In this document: positions 13,064 to 25,905 of the stretch, piece by piece | How positions within the stretch are numbered: position 1 is the stretch's first letter | Layout: every line of letters starts with the position of its first letter | Assembly: GCF_036785885.1 (NCBI RefSeq) | Contig: NC_092320.1 | Location: 14,943,557-15,007,556 of the forward strand | Source: Coffea arabica | Taxonomy: Eukaryota; Streptophyta; Magnoliopsida; Gentianales; Rubiaceae | Direction: 5' to 3' | DNA length: 64,000 nt | Position numbers and translations under genes: made by a program | Notes under the pieces: model-generated | Database searches by the model: none | Seen by the model: only the letters and a program-made list of their open reading frames with translations | What the model was told of the DNA's origin: nothing

Positions 13064-14395
13064 TGATGCAGCAGCAGAAGCTGCTACTGCTGCTGGGACT
13101 ACCACAGGGAGAGGTAATCTTGGTTATGGTGAAACTGATGCACTTGAATCTCTAGTTGCGGAAGCTGCCAAGAGGATTGATAAGCATTTGTTGGATGTTA
13201 TGTACAATAGATACAAATTCAAGGAACATTGCCTCGCAATTAAACGCTATTTGCTCCTTGGGCAGGGTGATTTTGTACAGTATCTTATGGATATTGTCGG
13301 TCCGGAACTGTCTGAACCTGCTAATACAATCAGTTCATTCAAGCTTGCAGGACTACTGGAAAGTGCAATCAGGTCATCTAATGCACAGTATGATGATCCT
13401 GATGTACTGGACGGGTTGAGGGTTAAGATGATGCCACATAACACTGGGGACAGAGGCTGGGATGTATTTTCACTGGAATATGATGCCAGAGTTCCACTAA
13501 ATACAGTTTTTACTGAATCCGTTATGGCTAGATATCTGAGGATATTCAACTTTTTATGGAAGCTGAGGAGAGTAGAGCATGCTCTTATTGGTGCTTGGAA
13601 AACCATGAAACCAAATTCTGTTACTTCTCGTTTCCTTGATAAGCTCCCAAATGCTGTTAAGTTGCAGTTGGTTCTGACATCAAGGAGATGCCAAGTTCTT
13701 TGGGATGAGATGAATCATTTTGTCACAAATTTGCAATATTACATCATGTTTGAGGTCTTGGAAATTTCATGGTCCAATTTCTTGAAAGAGATGGAGATAG
13801 CGAAAGATCTTGATGATCTACTTCTGGCACATGAGAAGTATCTTTGTTCAATTGTGGAGAAGTCTCTCCTTGGAGAGAGGTCACAAACTCTGAATACAAC
13901 TCTTTTTGTTTTGTTTGATCTAATATTGCGGTTCCGCAGTCATGCAGATCGATTATATGAAGGTATTCATGAGTTGCAATCGAGGTACTGGCCTTATCTT
14001 TCCATTTATAGTGAATTTTTCTGAAGTTAAATTATTGGTTCTTTTTCTTTGGCTCATTTAACATGTTTGTTACATTTTTCAGAAGCACAGAAACTTCCCT
14101 GTCTTCACGTGATAAAACAAAATCTCGGGCCAACAAAAATGACAAATTATCTGAACCTGGGTTGTGGCTTGGTGAAGGCAGGAAGGCTCTAACACAGCGT
14201 GCTGGAGAGTTCCTTCGAAATATTGGGAAGGATTTAGATGCAATTGCAAACGAATATACCTCTGTGTTTGACGGGTTCATTTCTCAATTGCCGGTGCAGC
14301 AACACATAGATTTGAAGTTCCTCATGTTCCGACTGGATTTCACTGAATTTTATAGTCATCTGCAGTCCAAAACTGGCACAAAGCTACTACCTTAG
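11463..14395 (+). CDS. GCP3: Gamma-tubulin complex component 3 (GCP3/Spc98 homologue)
   Basis: Subunit of the gamma-tubulin complex that nucleates microtubules at the nuclear surface and cortex. There are two coding exons, 11463-13984 and 14083-14395, with a GT-AG intron of 98 nt; the join gives ELQSR-STETS in frame and a protein of 944 residues. The start chosen is the ATG opening MEDDDQ, which matches plant GCP3 N termini; an in-frame ATG at 11328 would add 45 unrelated residues. The GCP N-terminal domain begins near residue 277 (LVRDVLYACQGIDG) and the C-terminal gamma-tubulin-binding domain near residue 522 (FLRVCCEDRGWADA), ending RLDFTEFYSHL. From memory Arabidopsis GCP3 has 838 residues. 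The extra length lies in a Ser/Pro-rich N-terminal stretch and in a low-complexity Gly/Lys/Asn-rich segment around residues 160-235. Confidence 0.95.
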
Positions 14396-16830
14396 CACCC
14401 CTGTTAAGCGACATTTTACTTTCTAAAGTGTGTAAGATGTATGCTTTCTTTAGTAGTTGCACATCATGTGTGCTTGTAGATAGTCTCTTGGCTGTTGTAG
14501 AACAGGCCCTACATTCTGTACATAATTATTTGCTTTCAGGTAATAGTTTACTCTCTCTCTCTCTCTCTCTCTCTTTCTCGTTTGCTTACTCTGTTGCTTA
14601 TTCGTGGTTTTCTTTCTTTCAGAAGGCATTCTTAAGTTCTTGAGCAGGTGTGCAGCTGCTCTTGGCTGTTGTACTTGAGCTGAAGGTATTCTGCTCTGAC
14701 TGTCACCAATGTAGAACATAGTGTTCCACGTTTGATTGTTATGTTTCATTTTAGTTTTTCTTCTTTTCATACGGTCAATTTTTGAGCTTGTAAGTCTCTG
14801 TAACATGTTTTCGTTTGGTATGGTAATTAGTAAAGGCGCTGGTAGGTTTATTGCCATCATGTTTCCATGACTTGTTGGTGATATATTGGTTCCTGTATCG
14901 CTTAATGAATTTATTGGTAGCAGTGTGTGGAACTGTATTTGATTATATCTTTGTTTTGTTCTGATGTTGTCAACAGAGAATATCTTGTGGCCCTTTAAAA
15001 TCTTGTTGTCTTGTATAAAGTACCCAGCATGGATTGTGCTTTCCAATAGGGAATGCTAAACCATGCTTTATAATGAATTCTGCTATATTTCGTTATTAAT
15101 CCTTGGAAAAGGCTCTAGATTAAATGGTTCATGCTACTTCTTAGAAGGACTTTTCTATTGCATTCTACCTTGATCATCTCTTCAGACTTGCTCTGTTGAT
15201 TAGTGGACCATTTATTTGTTTTGCTGTTTTAATGCAAATTTGCACGCAATGTGCATCATAACTAAATAGATATATTGTGCATTGAGGAGATTGGTTTGTT
15301 GTGACTTGTGAGAACTTTGTCTTTCTTCCTTTGCTTCTATTACTTTTATTACCTATTTCTAGTTGACATTCCCCTGTTGCAAGCTGACATTCAACTGAAT
15401 CAGAATTAATGGGTCTGTACTCCCATTCTAGACATCCTTAGATTTAAAACATCTTCTATGTAGATCGCTTTGGTGTTTTATTTATTTTTTGGTTGGGTTC
15501 ATCTCAGATTTCAACCACCTATGTTGGTCCATTGAAATTTGTATTACCTTCGGACGGTTTGAAGCTTTTGACAAATTTTGGCTACTTTTTATGTAGCGGT
15601 TGATAAATGAGTGAATCTGAATAATATGCCAGTGTACGTCTTAATGTATTATTATATGACAAAAAAAATCAATGCTTGCGGCTACAGTTGGATGTAGGTT
15701 TTTGAACATTTTATTCTAATTCTCTTCTTTTTTGATCTCAAGGTTCTGGAAAATTATTTCTCTTTTTGGTTGTCAGGGTTAGGAACAGTGTGTTGCACCA
15801 TATCTTAGCCTCTTTTATTGCTGTTGTTGACAGTTCTTTTTCCATGTATTCGGCTTGTTTGGGAGTTTGAGTCTGATTAATGGAGAACAGCAGAGTTTTG
15901 CACCCTTTTAACGTGCAAGTCTGTATGTACCTTTGTCTGACTCGGCAGCATTGTGGAGTTCCAAAATGTTAGGATTTGTACTTTGCATTGTTAGATTTTT
16001 GTAATTTGTTAATATCGAAGTGTTTAATGGCTCCTTATGAGGGGCTTTCTAGTTATGTTGTAGTGAGCTTATAGTGTGTTGGGTTCAGAAGTAGCTTCTG
16101 ATGGAATATCAACGGAACTAACAATTGCCTATTCAATGTATCTAAGTTCCATAGAAGAGGAAATTGCAGTTGAGGATGAATTGTGTGTGTGTGTGAGCTT
16201 TTAGTTTCAGGTGCTGGATTATTTACTTACTGAATATCTTAATTTGTGTTGAAATATTTTAATCATGTCAAAGATTGTCTAAATTTGTGCTCGCAAGTCG
16301 TAAGCATTAGCAAGGAACTAAATCATCCTTTTCGATAATGTATCAAACTTGTTATGGGGAAATCTGTTGTGTTGTTTGAAATTGAAATTTGAGTTACTTG
16401 TTCAAGGGCGTCAAGTTAATCCCCCATCAAAGGGCTGCCCAATGACTTCTGTATCAGCAACTGTTCTGCTGCTTGATTTACTTTTTGCCAACGCTACTGT
16501 TTTACACGCAGCCCCTTCAAGCCTGCATGGAAAACAAACCAGATGCAATTCCAGTTATGCCAAAAAAAAAAAAAGAGGTCTATACCAAAACATGAGCAAT
16601 TGGAAACAAAATTTAAGCAGGGCTTACGTTGAGAACTAGACAAAAAAACTTGTGAAAGTATGTTACCAAGTTATCAACAATTTCATAAACTCTGAAGCAC
16701 AGAATTTAAATACTTTGTTTTCTTGATCTCTACGAAATTCATGTATAATTCCTATCAAAACAAAGGAAGCAAATATACAAATAATGCCTGTGCATCTACT
16801 ATTCATTGAGGAAACAGATTTCCCGCATGG
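14396..16830. other. Convergent spacer between GCP3 and the UFD1-like copy
   Basis: No coding region supported. The first few hundred bases probably include the GCP3 3' UTR. A (CT)n run lies at 14551-14574 and a short (TG)n run near 16183. The T-rich, non-repetitive composition resembles transcribed untranslated sequence, but no gene structure could be built on either strand. Confidence 0.6.
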
Positions 16831-17946
16831 CTAAGCAGAATTTGCCGCAAGCGTGCGATCTCTCCCGCAGAATTGAGTTTGATACCCGCCCAACGTATAC
16901 TTCTTTCCTGTGAATGGTATGAACTTATTTTCAACACTAGTTGCATTCTTTTTGTTATCTAGTTCTTCAGAGATCCTCCTTGATTTACTTGGCTGATTAC
17001 CGACTTCTTCAGGACCAAACACTAGCTTTCCAGCACGCTTTCTGGATAAGGGTTGTGCTTCAGATGCCATTCTATTGCTAGATTCTTTAACTGGCAGTTG
17101 AGAAGAGGGAGGAGTAGAAGAAGCTGCACGAGGCACAATACTTCCAGGTTGCTCATCCAATCTTCTGGCAGCACCCACAAACGGCTTGAACTTAGGCTGT
17201 TGATCATCATCTTGAGCTGATGTTTGTTTTTCTTGAACCTTTCGGGGATCAGCGTCCATGGCAGCACGCACAACTGATGATGGAGGTTGCTTTTCTGGCT
17301 CTTTGTAGTCTAAAGGAGGTGCAAAATCAACCTCACAATCTGTCTCAAAAAGCGAAATAGCATTCGAAGGGTTGTTTCCAATATGTCAATGTAATACCGG
17401 TTATACTGATGAGTGATCATGATGGTATCTCCAGCAGTCACACATGCAAAATCTTTCAGTGCTGTTTCAAGGATTTCTTTAGGATCAGGTAGTTTGATAA
17501 AGTTCATCCTATGTGGTTGAATCTTCATAAAACTTCCTCTGGGAAGAGTTACATACTTCAACACCACGATTGAACCAGGATGAATTTGCAAGTTTTTCAT
17601 CATCCATTCTGGCACGTAAACAAAACCCTCATCCACACTGAACTCTAGAACGCCACAATGAGAAACTTGTTGAGAGCCACCCTCGTTATCGTCCCGCCTG
17701 CCCCTGGTGTTGGTGGTGGTGGTGTTGGTGCTGGCGGCGGCAGCAGTGGTAGTTGGTTTTTTAATCTCAAACACCATGGATGTTGTCCATATAGACTAAG
17801 CGTTCAAGTGCCGAGGGAGGCATTACGATCCTGTTTCCATCTTCGAGATATTCCCTATCCTTGATATGAGAAACCGGAAAACAATTATAAGATTGTTCAA
17901 AGGATTCATAATCTTGATCCTGAAAATCTTCCATGGCTGGTTCCAT
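16831..17946 (-). pseudogene. Intronless, frameshifted UFD1-like copy
   Basis: UFD1 binds ubiquitin chains as part of the CDC48-NPL4-UFD1 segregase. Reading leftwards from the ATG at 17946, the frame gives ESFEQSYNCFPV, NRIVMPPSALERL, then SHCGVLEFSVDEGFVYVPEWM, TLPRGSFMKIQPH and ILETALKDFACVTAGDTIM. The C-terminal part has TDCEVDFAPPLDYKEPE, the PKFKPFVGAARRLD motif and FTGKKYTLGG: the full family order. Two breaks need a frame change. One is near 17770, where the frame stops just after ALERLVYMDNIHGV while the next frame continues with MVFEIKK. The other is near 17368, after YYIDILET. No introns interrupt the copy, although the plant UFD1 genes I know are multi-exonic, which suggests retroposition. 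A Thr/Asn/Ala-rich insert precedes SHCGVLEF. No poly-A tail or target duplication is visible. A divergent functional gene with assembly errors is the alternative. Confidence 0.75.
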
Positions 17947-18493
17947 GTTAGATAGAAGATTAAAGCTGAAGTGAATTAATGAGGTTGTTGGACTTGAACG
18001 AATCTCTTTTACAGGGTCAGGGAGACTTATAATTGTACATGTCAGTGCGTCTCCACAGATAAGGTCCCTTTTCCAACTTTTGTTAGAATCCTTTGTTTCC
18101 TTTTTCACTTCGGTTTTAGTTTGACGATTTTTTCTGATCTTAAATGGGTGGAACATAGCCCATTCATCTAAATTCTCCAGTCTCCCAACTAGTTATATTA
18201 AATTTGTCCAAACATCAGAACAGTTGTATTTTTATAAATTTTTGCCCATTTTTGATGAAAGGTTTGACTAATATATAGCACATTTGTGAATGCATACTGT
18301 CTCATGGTAAATTACATGCAATTTAGATACTCGTTAAACAAAAAAAAAAAAAAAAAAACCCTTTAATCGTTTAATCATAGTTTTTCAAGATTTTCCCTTC
18401 CGAATTTGGAAATAGTTTTCCGTAAAGGAGACTTCAAAACACCGTATTGAGCAGAGATTTTAACCCACCAGTGTCAGATGGCGTCCGGAGTAG

Positions 18494-21400
18494 CTAGGGA
18501 GGTCTCAGCTTGTTTTTGGGAGCGCTTATCCAAGGGGTACCAGCAATTGCAAACCTCCACAATGCGTTGACATGTTCTGGCAAAGCATAATCTATTCCAA
18601 CTCTTGGACCAACAAGTACATGCTCTGGCCGTGGTCCATCTAGGAGCTCTAAACCACCTGAGTTACATCCTAGTCTATGTTAGAATCTGTTTAAGAACAT
18701 CCTAGTCTAGGAAGTATAAATGTATAATACTCCCCATAAAAGTTTCACCAGATTTGAGCTTTATCAGTGATGAAAAATAGGAAGAAAGAAAGAAAAATTG
18801 GAAGCTTACCAGGAGTATATAGGGAATGGTTAGACCAATCTGTTGAAATTCCTAATGCTTGACCAACCTTGAGAAACAAATGAGAAGTGTCAATCGGAAT
18901 AAGGTTGTTGAAGTTGGCGTAGTTTAGCGGAAGACATATATTGTCTTAATGAGAATCAGCTTGCTGAATGCAACCTCAGATGTTTCTACAGCTAACAGCT
19001 GCAACACATTTCTTTTAATGTCCTGTTGCTTAATACCCCAATATGATTGTCATTTCGGTTGTTTTTTTTTCCCTTGGGGATTCTTTAAACATCTTGTTTT
19101 TCAATTCTAGATTAGCACTAAATAATGATACTTAAAAAAATTCAGTCTAGATTTTTCTGCTAATAGACTTGTAGAACAATATAGTAGTTTAATCCACACC
19201 TCTTCCAGTAAAAGTCGCTAAACTATATTGCCGCACAATAATAATGTTAAAAGTTCCAAGCAGAGGATAGATGCTAGAATGTTCATACAAGAGGAGGAAG
19301 AAGAAGTTATAGATCACCTTTCCTGGCCCTGTAAGAAGAACAGGCTTCTCAGTCACTATACCTCGACGTTGTTGAATGGTTTTGAGCCCTGAGTTATAAT
19401 TAAAAGAATTTTGGCATAAGATCTCAGCCATGATAGCTTTTATGATGTTAAGGATATTCATCCAGGAAAAAAGTGGTAGATAATAAATTTTCACCAGAAA
19501 AGTTCCTCTTTAGTATCATGATAAAGCAGCAAACATCAAAATCTTTATTTCTTTTCTCCACGTTATTTGGATAACATGTGAATCACTACTTTTTTGGTTA
19601 CCAAAAAGCATTTCCCTAAGACAAAATCTGAATGAATTCTTCATCAAAAGTCTTCTGCCTAGTTCACATTTGGAGCTTTCAATATTTATTTCACATTTAT
19701 CTCATCCAAATGCAACAGAAGTGCCTTGGAGTTGGCATTTTGCTTCAGCATAATCCAATATGTTCTACTAATGACTGCTTGAGGTTATAGCTGCCACATG
19801 GTATTCCAAGAAAACTTGCTACACTACCATTATAAATTAAATGCAAAATACAAAACAAAGAAACTATAGCAAGAATCGACAAAAGAAAATGCTAATTCAA
19901 CTTCAGAATTCCAAAATGGTATTACCACTGATTGGGGCACAAGAACGAATTAGCACAGCTGCTCCTGCTCCTTCTCTGTCCGCGACAATATTGAGCATGG
20001 TGTGGAGACCATAGCAAAGGTAAACATATGCATGTCCACCAGGTCCAAACTATATTAACCACAAAGAGAAGATATTTACAGCAAAGAAGCCACAATAAAA
20101 TATGATAATGGATTCAATTTTATATTTCAGGATATGTTAGCACTAAACGAACAAGGAATAAACCTTGGAGTTAGGCATTTTCCCTAGTAATATCTTCAAT
20201 TTATTGTATTTCTGAAGTTAAAGAGATCAAGTTGGCTAGGAACTGAGAAAGAATAAGGCCTATCTTGCAAGGTCCCTAATTTAATTGGAAGAATAGGTCA
20301 TCTGAAAACTGCTAATACATCAGCTAGACTTAAAATTATAGTCTCAAAAGTAGCTTAAATTTGGATAAGTTTTCATGATTGCATCTGATCCACAAGCCAA
20401 TGCAAACTATTAAGTACACAAAACAAGTCTTATTACCTTGTCATGGCATTATTTGTTAAGACAATACAAGATAACCAAGAACCAGAAATTGAATCTTTAG
20501 CCAACACAAACACCTACACACAAAGACATTTTATATGGTCCAAAATCAGAAGCTCTGCTCTTCTGGTAGGCAGGTCTACTTAATAAATTATGATTATCAC
20601 CCTTCTGTACCTCCATCCACATGCATCCATCTTTTTTGTTCACTTTCATTGCACTTAAATGCCGAGAGGATACTAGCAGGCAAGGATGGCTTAATCCTTA
20701 GGCAGTTACAGTAAAGGGGAAATGGACAGTTTGAAACATACCCTTCCTGGTATTATTGTAATTGCACAATCCTTATAAGGAATGAGATCTGAAACCTCAA
20801 AAAGGAAAGATGATGACATGATATTAGGTCAGGAATTTTGTGTTCATTATTCCCCCAACTGATTCAGCATCTGAAAACATGAAGCAACGGTCACATGGTA
20901 CTCATAATGAACATATTTTCGTAATTTGCAACTGATCACAATCGAGGCATTTGGAAAGTACCGTGGTATAAAGTTTTGCATCCACCTTGTATTAGGGGTT
21001 GGAAATCGTTCATTCTTATGTAATTGCTTTCATCTTAGCTATCTCCGTTTTACTTCAAGGCTGCTTTTTCAGGGAACAAGCTTAGTTCAGCCTAAAACTA
21101 ACTGCTCACTATTGTGTCATTTTACAAAATAAATAACCGGCTATCCAATTATGCTTCTGTAGTACTATAAGTAAACACAGACCATTTTACAATTACCACA
21201 TGGACCAATCAAACAAGCAGAAAATTATGACTGTTAACGATTCATTATTACAGATTCTTTATTTTAATGATGGGGAGCGAAGGCCAAATGTATTTGTAAG
21301 ACTGCAGATAGTCGTTTCATCCTATAAAAGTTATCTAAAATCAGGCACGATTAACATGCTCCATTCATTTGCACAAGTAACAGGCAAAGCAGATAGCACT

Positions 21401-21898
21401 TAAATGGCTATAACAATAAACTTACAACTGGTGCTGTTCTTGCTGTCATGCCAAATCGACCGTGGCAAGCTGAATCATTTGGCCTATAAGCTTCCACCTA
21501 TAATCAAGTCCCAAAAAAAAAAGTGTTAAGGCATCCCGTTCTAAGATTACAGGAATACAAAAATAGATATAGTAATTCACCTCAGTTATCTGAAGAACAA
21601 CATCGTCTCTTCTGAGGTACTTTCCAAGCAAAAGTGGGGCAAGATCAAGGGCATCAATTTGGTAGAAATCAGGGGACAAGATTGGCCATTTCTCAAAGAA
21701 TGTAGACAACGAAGAACTGGGATTTAAATCATTATCATCATCATCATCTCGAAAGTCAGATTCTGGGATTGTTGAACTGGGGTTAGCCCTGGGATTGACT
21801 TTTGCTGTCGTCTTAAATTTTCTTTTTATGATACTGGTGGCGGTGGTGGTTTTCTTGATGGGTTTAGTGAGTTTTTTGGGAATTAGAGTATCCTTCAT
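18494..21898 (-). CDS. MAG: 3-methyladenine DNA glycosylase (AAG/MPG type)
   Basis: Monofunctional base-excision-repair glycosylase removing alkylated purines, acting in the nucleus. Six exons (minus strand): 21898-21581, 21497-21426, 20049-19926, 19388-19318, 18867-18810 and 18657-18494. All introns are GT-AG and the phases join cleanly to 268 residues. Visible family blocks are [20 protein letters not shown] and [19 protein letters not shown] (catalytic Glu about residue 108), then [55 protein letters not shown] and TPWISAPKN near the C terminus. The first in-frame ATG is at 21898, and no ATG precedes it in frame for at least 150 bases. The N-terminal 75 residues are Lys/Thr- and Asp-rich and probably carry nuclear targeting. 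It is divergently arranged with the AHA1-type gene. The family length from memory is about 254 residues. Confidence 0.93.
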
Positions 21899-23093
21899 CG
21901 AATTGATCGATGAAGAAAATGGAAATTTGGACTGGAGAGTATCAGACAACAAGAGAAGTCTTTTGATTGCAAGAATAGCATAGAAAATAGTGGACTTTGA
22001 TAGTTTGACCCTGCAGCTTTTTGGTTAATTTGGCGGGTGTTTGTTGACGACTTGATGTGGTTGCTGTCAATGCAGTAGGAAAGGAAGGAATCAGAATGCT
22101 GCTTGGAGTTCAATAAAAAAAAAAAATTTTTTTTGGGTTCTTCCAAAAGGATTTACTTAGAACAGCACCTTTTATTGTTTCAGTTTTTTAATTTAAATCT
22201 GACTATTCTTATATTACCTCATTAACTACAAATGCAATTATTCCAAGTAGCAATAGATTGATTATTCTCAAGTGAGTATATGTATGGAATGGCTACTATT
22301 TGTCAAAAATAATTACTTGTAGCACAAATATATTATTATTTTTTTTATCTTTCTAATTCTTTTTTATTTGATATATATGACATCACAAAAAAACTAATAT
22401 AATAATTACTCTAAATCCTTCTTTGAATAATCTTTTATCCGAATAATTTTGCTCCACATATTTATCAATTGAAAATCTTTATTTTATTTTGTTTGTTTGA
22501 GAAATTCATCTACTTTCATCCTACCTTAGATTTAGTGAATTAAAATCAATATAAGTATTGGCTAACAAAATTAACTTATTTTCATACTATAATTCATCGA
22601 GTGCTTGACTTTAATAGTAATCTACTTAAATTTTATTTAATTTTTTTAACGGGTTTAAAATTTTATTTAATCTCTGTCTATGGAAGTTCTAATATTTGCC
22701 AATTGAATTCAATTATTTTTTGTTTGATATATTATATTCTTGTAATTCATTTGGTAGTTGTGGAACAAAATTGAAAACTTGTTTGGGCAAAAGTTCAAAT
22801 AAAAGAAATATTAAGGGAGAAAGAGTGAAAAGTAGTGTAAGTTACCACGGTGGCCTATTTCTTCTAGACCCTTCTATATCTGAATTAAAATTTTTGCAAC
22901 CCAAATTAGGGTTTTCCTTTTACTATTCTAGACCCTTCTTCTTCCTCCTTCCACCTCCGGAACCCTCCAGAGACTCTCACTTCTTTTTTAAATCTCCCTT
23001 TTGCACAGAGTTTCACCTACAAATACGCACCGGAAACGCTCAAGAACGAAGAAAGCGAAAAAAATAAACTCCTAAATTTTCCACTTAAAAACA
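21899..23093. promoter_or_regulatory. Shared 5' spacer of the MAG and AHA1-type genes
   Basis: About 1.2 kb lies between the two divergent start codons. It carries a telo-box (TTAGGGTTT, 22906-22914) and two copies of TTCTAGACCCTTCT (about 22862 and 22926) upstream of the AHA1-type ATG. Each copy has the TTC-nn-GAn-nn-TTC layout of a heat-shock element with one mismatch in the middle unit. The centre (22200-22700) is AT-rich with nothing recognisable. Confidence 0.5.
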
Positions 23094-25905
23094 ATGGCGA
23101 GAATGGGCGAAGGAGACAAGAGATGGATCGTCGAAGACCGCCCCGACGGCACTAACGTCCACAATTGGCATTGGGCCGAGACAGATTGTCTTGAATGGTC
23201 CCGCAATTTCTTCAAGAAAACCCTCTCCGATCAATCCCTATTAAACGGCGAAGGCAATCTCTTCATTAAGATAAACAAGGTCGATAAACTCGACGGCGAA
23301 GCCTACGTCAACATCCGGAAGGGGAAAATCATCCCTGGGTACGAATTAAGCCTCGTAGTTTCATGGGAAGGTGAAGCCAACGATTCCGATGGTAATTCAG
23401 TGCTTAAATCCGAGGGGACCGTAGAGATACCTTATATTTCCGATGAGAACGCGGACGAAGATCCGGAGCTTAGGGTTACGGTGAAGGACGATGGGCCAAT
23501 CGGCAAAAGATTAAAGGAGGCCTTTTTAGCAAAAGGGAAACCGTTTGTTCTGGAGCAAGTTAGGGCTTACGTCAGTGCAATGGCTAATGGTGGGCCCGCG
23601 AAAGAGGAGCTGGAGGTGAAGAAAGTGGCAAAGAAGACTGCTGCTGCTGGTAGTGGTGATGAGAAGGCAGTGGCGGCTGCTGCTCCGGTGGTGGAGAAGA
23701 AGGAGGTGGTGAAGAAGGAGAAGAAGAAAGAAGGGTTTAAGACGATTACAATGACAGAGAAGTTTAGTTGTGGGGCGAGGTATTTGTTTGAGATATTGAT
23801 GGATGAGAATAGGTGGAAGGGTTTTACGCAGAGTAATGCTAGGATTAGTAAGGAGGTGAATGGGGAGTTTAGCATATTTAATGGGTCAGTGACTGGGACT
23901 AATGTGGAGTTACAAGAGGGCAAGCTAATTGTGCAGAAGTGGCGGTTCGGTAGCTGGCCTGATGGCATTCACTCAATGGTAAAGATTTTAACTTTTCTCA
24001 GTATGATGATTTAATTTGTTCTTGTTTTATATTCTCTGTGTATACATGGATGCTTTTGTGCAGCTTATTTTCGATTAGTCTTTCGTTTTATTCCATTTAG
24101 CAAGTAGCATGCTAGAACTGGTTAGTGGAAGAATTTGTTCATGCAGAATTTGTTTGGTAGTTCTCCACCAAGGGAAATTTACCGTTGTTGGTAATGAATT
24201 TAATACCCAAAATGTGCTTCAGGTTGAGTCAACCGCCTGTATGTTAACGTTAATATGTCTGTCGCATTGTGATTGGTGCTTGTTCGACTGCTGCAGTGGA
24301 TTAATATGCTTGTTTACTTGTTGCTGTGGATAAACTAAATCTTGGCAATGATTGCTGCTAGTTAAATTTATTAGCTACAGTCCACTTGTGTATTTTGATT
24401 GATTTCTTGAGCAGCACTTCAGCTAATTATTAGATTTTTATTGTGTGCTTTGGAGCGTTGTAATACAACTTCTGTGTTACGGTAGTTTTTCCTGCCTTTG
24501 GATTATAAACATTGTACATGCTGCCTGCTTTCTAAGAATTAATGCACCATGGAGATGTACATTGATGTTCTTATTAACAGCTTGAAGAACTTATATTATT
24601 TGTCATTTTTTGCATGTTTGATTGATATCATCACCGCTGAGCAGCATGCAGTGTTTGACTTTGTTTGCAAATTCAAGTTACATGTGTTATGGAATTTTCT
24701 CCCCTTTGGGTTATAAACGTTCTGCTGAAAATAATATATGCTGCAGGTGCGACTAACCTTTGATGAGCCTGAACCTGGGATTACAATTGTAAAGCTTGTA
24801 CATAGTGATGTTCCAGAGGAAGACAGGTTGGTGCCATCTCTAACTGCTTCAGAATATATTGCCTTACCTTCAGCTAGCTGTATATTTCCTAACGGCGCCA
24901 CCCCATCCCTCTAGAAAGAAAAAGACTTGGCAAGAACTAGGCCAAATTCTAATTTGGGCCTCCACAGTTTGGCCAAATATACCCTATGGTCTGGAAAGCC
25001 ATGATCATTGTCTTGTCCAGAAAAGATGTCTACGTGTTAAAATCACGTCTGAAATAATTATATTAGTTGAAATTTGATTGTACAGAAGGAAACACTCCCA
25101 CTGGAAAATGGCTGGATTCCTGTCTCTCTCCACCCATCTTCATGTCATCCAACCCCTTATTTGCTCTCCAAATTTTCCGTAAAGCCACTTATGCCCGCTG
25201 TGACTATTTTGCCCTCTCATGCATAACATTCCCTGTTGGCTGTTTCTCCAAATCGCCTACCTACAACTCACCTTATCTCCTTCCATTAAACCAGCACCAC
25301 CTTTCCTTTTCCCTCCCACTTGTTTGTGTCATAGGTGGTGAACAACCAGCACCAAGCATAAATCCTGGTGTCCCTTGCCTTGTGTCCTCACAACCTGCAC
25401 CAAGGCCCTTGTCATCTTTTCTCAACCTACCCCTTAGCTAAAACTCCTTGCCTTTAGTTTTCAAGTGGACTCATTTCTGTTTGTTGCAGAGATAGCAGGA
25501 TTAGGCTAGGTTTTGATTGGTCGAACTTTTCCATGTCTTTGGTTAATTCCCTGCTCTGGAAATCTACAATTTTAACTGTTTAAATATGTAATAAAGTTAA
25601 TTTCAGAACTTTCTGTTATATTTTCTGGTTTCTAATTCTGGGAACTGAAAATATAACATTAGGGTTCATATGTTTTTGAGGCTTTCTCAAAGCTTTAAAT
25701 AGTTTAGCCATCTCAAGTGGTCTGCAAATAATCAACTGCAGATAAACAGTTATTGAATTTTACTTTTTGTACACTTTCCCCCACCCTAATTGAAGCTATT
25801 TGATTCTGCAGATATGGAAACGCAACTGTGGTGGAGAATACAGAGAGGGGATGGAGGGATCTTATTTTCCACAAAATACGTGCAGTTTTTGGTTTTGGAA
25901 TATGA
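23094..25905 (+). CDS. Activator of Hsp90 ATPase (AHA1-type co-chaperone)
   Basis: Cytosolic co-chaperone that stimulates Hsp90 ATP hydrolysis. Three exons (23094-23978, 24747-24826, 25812-25905) with GT-AG introns give 352 residues, close to the usual length in plants. The N-terminal Aha1 domain (residues about 20-160) holds NVHNWHW, a close match to the conserved NxNNWHW element, and KTLSDQSLLNGEG. An Ala/Lys-rich linker (about 165-218) joins it to a C-terminal AHSA1/SRPBCC domain: MTEKFSCGARYLFEILMD, RISKEVNGEFSIFNGSVTG, KWRFGSWPDGIHSM, VRLTFDEPEPG and the typical ending ENTERGWRDLIFHKIRAVFGFGI. Both downstream exons are short and recognised from family similarity plus exact splice sites and phases. 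The divergent neighbour is the DNA glycosylase gene. Confidence 0.95.

Noticed and set aside
14450-15046. 198-codon minus-strand open frame downstream of GCP3
   Set aside because: It includes a low-complexity stretch from the CT repeat and shows no family similarity; it probably lies opposite the GCP3 3' UTR.
21899-21952. Upstream extension of the glycosylase frame
   Set aside because: The codon at 21952 is TTG, not ATG, and no in-frame ATG is found upstream, so the ATG at 21898 is preferred.
25067-25441. 124-codon open frame within the second AHA1-type intron
   Set aside because: No domain, no start context, and clean splicing of the family exons around it explains the region.
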